A DNA stretch of 10,744 nt. Origin: Campylobacterales bacterium. Lineage in GTDB: Bacteria > Campylobacterota > Campylobacteria > Campylobacterales > QNZT01. Shown here piece after piece: positions 5,886 to 10,744 of this stretch (positions within the stretch are counted from its first letter, which is position 1; every line of letters begins with the position of its first letter). A program made the translations under genes and the position numbers. The DNA is taken from NCBI GenBank assembly GCA_027055005.1, contig JALUNR010000091.1, forward strand, positions 1 to 10,744, read 5' to 3'. The notes under the pieces are model-generated. The model was not told the origin of the DNA, made no database searches, and saw only the letters and a program-made list of their open reading frames with translations.

Positions 5886-6725
5886 ATGATAAGGTATATA
5901 AAGCTAGACATCTTCCTAAAAGATAAAAAAATACCAGTACTTCCCTTTATAGGCTCAACCATAAGAGGTGCTTTTGGAGTTAACTTAAAAAAAGTAGTTT
6001 GTATAAATCCATCTTATAACTGTGATAAATGTTTTGCCAAAGATAACTGCTTGTACTATGACTTTTATGAAGAGAAAAACAAAGCTCATCAGTATAGATT
6101 TGATTTTGAACTAAATCAAAACAGCTATAACTTTTCACTTTATCTTTTTGAAGATGCCACTACAAAACTTCCCTATGTTTTAAGTGCTATCCATAAAATG
6201 CTAACCCAAACAGGTCTTACAAAAAATAGAGAGATATTTGAGATAGAAAAGATTCTTTGCAACCAACAAGAGATATACAAAGATGGAAACTTTGATATAA
6301 AAGAGATAGAAAGTACAAGCTTTACTCCAAGAGATATAAAATCTCCAATAACAGTAAACTTTATGACCCCTCTTAGGATGAAGTACCAAAATAAACTTTT
6401 AACAGAAAAACCTCCCTTAGAGATATTACTCTACTCTATCCAAAACAGACTTCACCAACTAAAAGATTTACCACAAATAAAACTAACTTTTACACCAGAG
6501 TATAAAGAGACAAAATCATCTATCAACTTCAAAGACCAAACAAGAAGAAGCAACAGACAAAAAACAAAACTCCAAATAGGTGGGATAGTTGGCTATATAG
6601 AGTATAAAAAGATAAATGAAAACTCTCTTTTACTATTACAGTTAGGAGAGATTATAGGAGTTGGTAAGCAGTGTGTGTTTGGGATGGGGAAGATAAATGT
6701 AAAGGAAATCAGTAATGAATTGTAA
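5886..6725 (+). CDS. cas6: CRISPR pre-crRNA processing endoribonuclease Cas6 (RAMP)
   Basis: 279 residues. Cas6 cuts the repeat in the CRISPR transcript to make crRNAs for the effector encoded next to it. It has the layout of the DUF2276/PF10040-type Cas6 found with type III systems: PFIGSTIRGAFG near residues 20-31, then a four-cysteine cluster C39, C46-x2-C49, C55 that probably holds zinc, then the RAMP core and the C-terminal glycine-rich RNA-binding loop GVGKQCVFGMGKI (258-270). I cannot assign the catalytic residues with confidence. An in-frame stop at 5874-5876 and the absence of other early Met codons fix the ATG at 5886, although no ribosome site precedes it. It overlaps cmr1 by 11 bases. 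It is the first gene of the operon. Confidence 0.87.
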   Translation: MIRYIKLDIFLKDKKIPVLPFIGSTIRGAFGVNLKKVVCINPSYNCDKCFAKDNCLYYDFYEEKNKAHQYRFDFELNQNSYNFSLYLFEDATTKLPYVLSAIHKMLTQTGLTKNREIFEIEKILCNQQEIYKDGNFDIKEIESTSFTPRDIKSPITVNFMTPLRMKYQNKLLTEKPPLEILLYSIQNRLHQLKDLPQIKLTFTPEYKETKSSINFKDQTRRSNRQKTKLQIGGIVGYIEYKKINENSLLLLQLGEIIGVGKQCVFGMGKINVKEISNEL

Positions 6726-7500
6726 ACTTATAACACCCATGCTAATGCATGGAGAAAATACAGGTATAGCAGAACTAAGACCACCAGCAATAAAAGGTGC
6801 TATGAGGTTTTGGTGGAGAGCTATTCATGGAAATCTAACTTTAGAAGAGTTAAAAAAACAAGAAGCAAAATTGTTTGGTGGAGCAGGAGAAGATAGTGCT
6901 ATTAAAAGTAGTTTTCGGATAAAACTTGTAACTACAAGTTTACAAACAGAACAGATAGACCCTTTACCACATAAGAAAAGTAATTTTAAGATTATTGGTT
7001 ATAAAGAGAATCAAAATTTTGAAATAGAGTTTATTGGTAAGAATTTCAAAAAAATAGAAAAAATATTTGAACTTACAACTATATTAGGGGGATTTGGGCA
7101 AAGAAGTAGAAGAGGTTTTGGAAGTATTCAAATTAATAATCAAGAACCTATAACAGATGAATATATTAAAAATCTTATTTATGATATAAATCTACAATTT
7201 ACTTTTAATATACAAAAGAAGAGAAACGAAGAATATCCTTATATTAAAAATATAGAAATAGGAAAAGAATATAAAGATAAAGATAAAGATAAGTTAATAA
7301 AAACCATTAGTTCTGCCACACATAATCATAACAAAGATGGAATGTTTGGTTTTGCTAGAGGACAAAAGAGATATGCCTCTCCTATTTATATTTCAATTAT
7401 AAAAAATGGACAAAATTATCAACCTATTATTGCAACTTTAAATGCAACAAAACCCATAGATAATAATAGACTTCAAGAGTTTAAAGGAGCTATACTATGA
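6715..7500 (+). CDS. cmr1: Type III-B effector RAMP subunit Cmr1, compact form
   Basis: 261 residues. Cmr1 caps the head of the Cmr complex and helps hold target RNA at the crRNA 3' side. The Cmr1 signature is clear: LITPMLMHGENTGIAELRPP (residues 5-24), AIKGAMRFWWRAI (25-37), LFGGAGED (53-60), and later GGFGQRSRRGFGS (125-137). The C-terminal part keeps YASPIYISIIK. Many Cmr1 proteins are longer, about 300-450 residues, so this is a small version, apparently with a short second half rather than a broken end. AAAGGA at 6701-6706 precedes the ATG at 6715. The gene overlaps the end of cas6 and shares ATGA with cas10 (7497-7500), so translation is probably coupled. A (ATAAAG)3 run at 7271-7288 encodes a KDKDKDK stretch. 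Confidence 0.9.
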   Translation: MNCKLITPMLMHGENTGIAELRPPAIKGAMRFWWRAIHGNLTLEELKKQEAKLFGGAGEDSAIKSSFRIKLVTTSLQTEQIDPLPHKKSNFKIIGYKENQNFEIEFIGKNFKKIEKIFELTTILGGFGQRSRRGFGSIQINNQEPITDEYIKNLIYDINLQFTFNIQKKRNEEYPYIKNIEIGKEYKDKDKDKLIKTISSATHNHNKDGMFGFARGQKRYASPIYISIIKNGQNYQPIIATLNATKPIDNNRLQEFKGAIL

Positions 7501-9110
7501 AATATTTATTCCTTTTAACCATAACCCCTGTTCAAGACTTTATCTCACATGCTAGAAAGCTAAAAGACCTCTATGGGGGGAGTCATATACTCTCTGAAAT
7601 GTCAAAAGTGGGAATAGAGTATGCTCAAAGCCAAGGTGCTGTTGTAATCTTTCCTCAAAAAGTAGAGGGTACAAACTCTTACCCCAATAGATTTTTGGTT
7701 AAAATATCTTTTGAGAGTGAAGAGAAATTAAGAGATTTTGCTAAAGATATAAAAGATAAAGTCATAAGCTATTTTAAAGATTTAAATACAACTAAAAGTT
7801 CTATTGTCTCACAACATATAGAAGACTTTTTCCAAATATATTGGAGTGCAAGTGAGTATAATGAAGGGTATAAAGAAGCTTTTGATGAAGTAGAAAATCG
7901 ATTGGCAGGAGCAAAAAATAGCAGATTTTTTACTCAATTAGGTGAGATTGGTAGAAAATGCTCTATCTGTGGAGAAAGAAATATTGCTGTTTATAAAAAG
8001 CCTGTGAGATTTTATATAAAAGAGCAGAGAAAAAATCTTGTAGAGGCTAAAAAATCTGATAATTTCCAGCATGGTGAAGGACTTTGTGGAGTTTGCTATA
8101 TTAAAAGAGTAGCAACAAAAGCTAGTTTTGAATCAGTATCTGATATTTCAATTATGAATATACCTCTTGAGATACAAGAAAATTATAACTATTTGCAAAA
8201 TGATAGTCAACTTTTTTATGAGGAAAATTTAAACCAAAGCTATTTTGATAAAAATGATGTAGATTATCCTCTTATAGAGTGTCAAAAAGAGTATAAGGAA
8301 TTTACAAAAGAGATAAAAGACAGGTATAAACAAACCTCATACTATGCAGTAGTTATGTTTGATGGTGATGATATGGGTAAGTGGCTCTCTGGTCAAAAAC
8401 TTGATGATAGAAGTAAGTTAAGAGAATTTCATCAAGATATTAGTCTAAACCTTGCAACTTTTGCAAAAAAAGCTAAAGAGATACTTCAAGAACCAAAAGG
8501 AATGACCGTCTATGCAGGAGGTGAAGACTTTTTAGGGTTTGTTAATCTCAATAATCTTTTTGAAGTTATTAAAGAATTAAATAGTGAATTTACAAAATTA
8601 ATTAGCCAACCTCTAAAAGAGCAATACAATATAATAGATAACTTTACTTTTTCAGCGGGGGTTGTATTAGCCCACTACAAAACACCTCTTGGAACGGTTT
8701 TGAATGAAGCTAGAAAGTCAGAGAAAAAGGCTAAAAAAAATAGTGGTAAAGATTCGGTCTGTTTGACAGTATTGAAACGTTCTGGGGAAATAAGAGAAGC
8801 TATAATTAAACATAATAAAGTTGAAATAATAGAAGAGATTGTAGGTGAACTCAAAGAGAATTTTTCAGATAGTTTTATTTCTAATTTGGAAAGAGAATTT
8901 TTGATAATGTTAGATGAAGATGGTAATTTAGATCTAAAAAAATCTTTAATCACAGCAGAGATAGAGAGACTTCTTAAACGATCAAAGATGAGAGATGATT
9001 CAGAGGTAGGAAATATGAAAGAGTTAGTTTCTTCACTCTATACTAAAGAGTTTAAACACTTTTCAGATGCCTTAGCTATAGCAAAGTTTATAAATAAGGA
9101 GATTCAATGA
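7497..9110 (+). CDS. cas10: Type III-B large subunit Cas10 (Cmr2), HD-less, GGED cyclase motif
   Basis: 537 residues. Cas10 is the large subunit of the Cmr complex; its palm domains make cyclic oligoadenylate when target RNA is bound. The protein begins directly with the first palm (YLFLLTITPVQDFISHARKLKDLYGGS, in the region 3-29), so the N-terminal HD nuclease of full-size Cmr2 (usually >800 residues) is absent. A zinc site is formed by C155-x2-C158 and C197-x2-C200. The catalytic palm has the metal-binding strand VVMFDGDDMGKW (286-296) and the hairpin VYAGGEDFLGF (338-348), GGED in place of the usual GGDD, then FSAGVVLAHYKTPLG. I infer cyclase activity with no own DNase. ATGA overlaps at both ends tie it to cmr1 and cmr3. 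An A8 run is at 8733-8740. Confidence 0.93.
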   Translation: MKYLFLLTITPVQDFISHARKLKDLYGGSHILSEMSKVGIEYAQSQGAVVIFPQKVEGTNSYPNRFLVKISFESEEKLRDFAKDIKDKVISYFKDLNTTKSSIVSQHIEDFFQIYWSASEYNEGYKEAFDEVENRLAGAKNSRFFTQLGEIGRKCSICGERNIAVYKKPVRFYIKEQRKNLVEAKKSDNFQHGEGLCGVCYIKRVATKASFESVSDISIMNIPLEIQENYNYLQNDSQLFYEENLNQSYFDKNDVDYPLIECQKEYKEFTKEIKDRYKQTSYYAVVMFDGDDMGKWLSGQKLDDRSKLREFHQDISLNLATFAKKAKEILQEPKGMTVYAGGEDFLGFVNLNNLFEVIKELNSEFTKLISQPLKEQYNIIDNFTFSAGVVLAHYKTPLGTVLNEARKSEKKAKKNSGKDSVCLTVLKRSGEIREAIIKHNKVEIIEEIVGELKENFSDSFISNLEREFLIMLDEDGNLDLKKSLITAEIERLLKRSKMRDDSEVGNMKELVSSLYTKEFKHFSDALAIAKFINKEIQ

Positions 9111-10132
9111 CTATAGAGATTGAAGCTTTAGATACCTTAGTTTTTCAAGATGGAAAGCCTTTTGAAAAGTCTAACGATAATTGGGGTAATAGTTTGGTTT
9201 TACCTACACCATCAACTCTTTATGGTGCATTGAGAGCAACTTATTTTGCTAAACATTTTAGTGAACTTTCAAAAGCCAATGAAGATGATGATCCAACAAA
9301 AGATTTAAAAATCAACTTTATTGGATTGGAATATCAAGGTAATTTGATTTTTACATTGCCTAAAGATTGTGTTGAATCAAACGACAAAGTAATAACATTG
9401 GATTTAGAAGAAAATAGTTTAAGTAATAATCCTTTGAAATATATTTTCTCTTCAAAAGAGGAGGTAGATAGTTTAGATGGTGCTTTTTTAAAAAAGAGTA
9501 ACTTCAAAAGATATTTAACTTGTAAAAATATTGGTTCTTTTGAAAAGGAAGATAGCTTTATTGCACGAGAGAGTAAAATAGGTATAGGGTTAAATAGACG
9601 AACCAAAACAACTGAAGAAGGATTACTTTATAGAGTAGAAATGTTACGCTATAAAGACTTAAAAATAGTTGTTGATTTTGATGGTTTAGATTTAGAAGAA
9701 AATGGACTGATGAGACTTGGAGGAGAAGCCAAAGGAGCAATATATAAGCAAATAGAAGATTTAGATATTCCTAGTGTTAATAATATAAATAAAAATATTT
9801 TTAAACTCTATCTTTTGACTCCTGCTATTTTTGATAATGGTTGGTATCCTGATTGGATAGACAAAAAGGATGATTTTATCGGAGAATACAAAGATTTTAA
9901 GTTGAGATTAGTAGCATCAGCTATAGGAAAATCTCAATCTATCGGTGGTTTTGATATTAAAAAAAGAGAGCCAAAAAAGATGATGAAAGCTGTGCCTATG
10001 GGAAGTGTTTACTATTTTGAGATTTTAGAGGGAGATATAGAACAAGTTAAAGATACTTTTCATTTGTCTAAAATATCTGATATAAAAGAAGAGGAAGGTT
10101 ATGGATTAGTGTTGATAGGAGATGTTAAATGA
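9107..10132 (+). CDS. cmr3: Type III-B effector RAMP subunit Cmr3
   Basis: 341 residues. Cmr3 (Cas5-like) binds the 5' handle of the crRNA and sits beside Cas10 at the foot of the Cmr complex. The family N-terminus is clear: IEALDTLVFQDGKPF (residues 5-19), then W26 and VLPTPSTLYGALRA (31-44). Later come KIGIGLNRRTKTTEEG (157-172), RVEMLRY (176-182), LMRLGGEAKGA (201-211), NGWYPDW and, near the end, SIGGFDIKKREPKKM with MGSVYYFE. The length is usual for Cmr3. It shares ATGA with cas10 (9107-9110) and with the following CARF gene (10129-10132), so it is translated as part of the same chain. Confidence 0.92.
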   Translation: MTIEIEALDTLVFQDGKPFEKSNDNWGNSLVLPTPSTLYGALRATYFAKHFSELSKANEDDDPTKDLKINFIGLEYQGNLIFTLPKDCVESNDKVITLDLEENSLSNNPLKYIFSSKEEVDSLDGAFLKKSNFKRYLTCKNIGSFEKEDSFIARESKIGIGLNRRTKTTEEGLLYRVEMLRYKDLKIVVDFDGLDLEENGLMRLGGEAKGAIYKQIEDLDIPSVNNINKNIFKLYLLTPAIFDNGWYPDWIDKKDDFIGEYKDFKLRLVASAIGKSQSIGGFDIKKREPKKMMKAVPMGSVYYFEILEGDIEQVKDTFHLSKISDIKEEEGYGLVLIGDVK

Positions 10133-10744
10133 AAAAGATTATAACAACTGTTGGCACATCACTATTTACAAATTATAATGATAAAAACAATGAAACTCTT
10201 AATAAAGATATCAAAGATGAGTCTTATAGTGAATATAGCGAATGGAAAGATGAAATAGAAGAGATAAAAAAGAAGTTACTTTCTTTTGCTCAAACAGATA
10301 ATGCTTGTGCTGAATTAACAAGTATTAAAAAACTTCAAGAGAAGTATGAAGATATAGAAGTCTATCTAATCGCTACAGATACGATTGAGTCGGTTTTGAT
10401 TTGTGAGGTACTAGAAAAAGTACTAGATAATGTAAAATTCAATCCTAAATATGATGTAATAGATAAGCTACAAATAAAAAACTATAAAAATTTTAAAGAG
10501 GGCTTATCAAACTTGATAAATAGACTTTATATTATTGGTTCAAACTATTATGGTAATGTAATTTTGAATATTACAGGAGGATATAAAGCTGTCATCCCTT
10601 ATCTTACTATTTTTGGACAAGTTAACTCTGTACCACTCTATTATGTTTTTGAAAATTCCGACTCATTAATCTCTATTCCTAAAATTCCTTTATCTATAGA
10701 TGAGGAGTTGTTTAATAAATATTGGAAAGAGTTTGATGAGCTTA
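10129..10744 (+). CDS. CARF-domain protein, APE2256-like, 3' end beyond the window
   Basis: 205 codons without a stop up to the window end. The N-terminal KKIITTVGTSLFTN (2-15) and the later NVILNITGGYKAVIPYLTIFG (143-163) are the two ligand-binding loops of CARF domains of the APE2256 family (PF09651-like), which bind cyclic oligoadenylate made by Cas10. The family includes Sulfolobus ring nucleases that destroy the signal, and other CARF proteins carry a C-terminal toxin domain (HEPN, PIN, RelE, nuclease). The CARF part is nearly complete at the window end and is followed by an acidic/aromatic stretch DEELFNKYWKEFDEL, so whether a C-terminal effector domain exists cannot be seen. It is joined to cmr3 by an ATGA overlap, hence co-translated with the effector. 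Confidence 0.85.
   Translation, partial: MKKIITTVGTSLFTNYNDKNNETLNKDIKDESYSEYSEWKDEIEEIKKKLLSFAQTDNACAELTSIKKLQEKYEDIEVYLIATDTIESVLICEVLEKVLDNVKFNPKYDVIDKLQIKNYKNFKEGLSNLINRLYIIGSNYYGNVILNITGGYKAVIPYLTIFGQVNSVPLYYVFENSDSLISIPKIPLSIDEELFNKYWKEFDEL

Noticed and set aside
7271..7294. ATAAAG repeat in cmr1 as a phase-variation switch
   Set aside because: The unit is six bases, so copy changes keep the frame and cannot turn the gene off.
5886..10744. A CRISPR array or repeats near the cas genes
   Set aside because: I saw no direct repeats of about 25-40 bases at regular spacing anywhere in the window. An array must be outside it, or the system uses one elsewhere in the genome.

Overview
The window looks like AT-rich chromosomal DNA of a Campylobacterota (epsilonproteobacterial) species, perhaps of the Sulfurimonas/Sulfuricurvum/Arcobacter kind. 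The best evidence is the tmRNA tag, which reads ANNTNYTPAFAKAA and is close to the Campylobacter tag ANNVKFAPAYAKAA. The base composition, the Lys/Ile/Asn-rich proteins and the gene families agree. The genus cannot be fixed from the sequence alone.

Left part (1-3989), core-like. A 5'-truncated phosphomannomutase/phosphoglucomutase on + converges on a small membrane-anchored thioredoxin-fold-like protein on -. Between them lie a 14-bp perfect hairpin and a second region with two mutually exclusive hairpins. Then comes a 526-codon gene whose protein follows the HypF layout (acylphosphatase-like, YrdC-like and Kae1-like parts) but has lost the zinc fingers and the recognisable active-site motifs. 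Its last codons contain a near-consensus sigma-70 promoter that drives the tmRNA gene ssrA (3625-3989).

Middle part (3990-5885), accessory and partly decayed. Just after ssrA is a small acidic protein followed 1 bp later by a 43-codon stub with a damaged P-loop, probably the start of a dead zeta-toxin-like kinase. An intact AAA_14/DUF4143 ATPase follows. After it come frameshifted scraps that may derive from an addiction-module antidote protein. ssrA is a common integration site, but I found no repeated attachment site here.

Right part (5886-10744): a type III-B (Cmr) CRISPR interference operon read on +, with overlapping genes: cas6, cmr1, cas10 (cmr2), cmr3 and a CARF-domain gene that runs off the window. 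Cas6 would process crRNA. Cmr1 and Cmr3 are RAMP subunits of the effector. Cas10 has no HD nuclease domain and carries GGED in place of GGDD at its cyclase site, so signalling by cyclic oligoadenylate is the likely output. The CARF protein (APE2256-like) would sense or degrade that signal. The operon may start from a leaderless promoter overlapped by a 9-bp-arm palindrome. Cmr4, Cmr5, Cmr6 and any CRISPR array must lie outside the window, if they exist.
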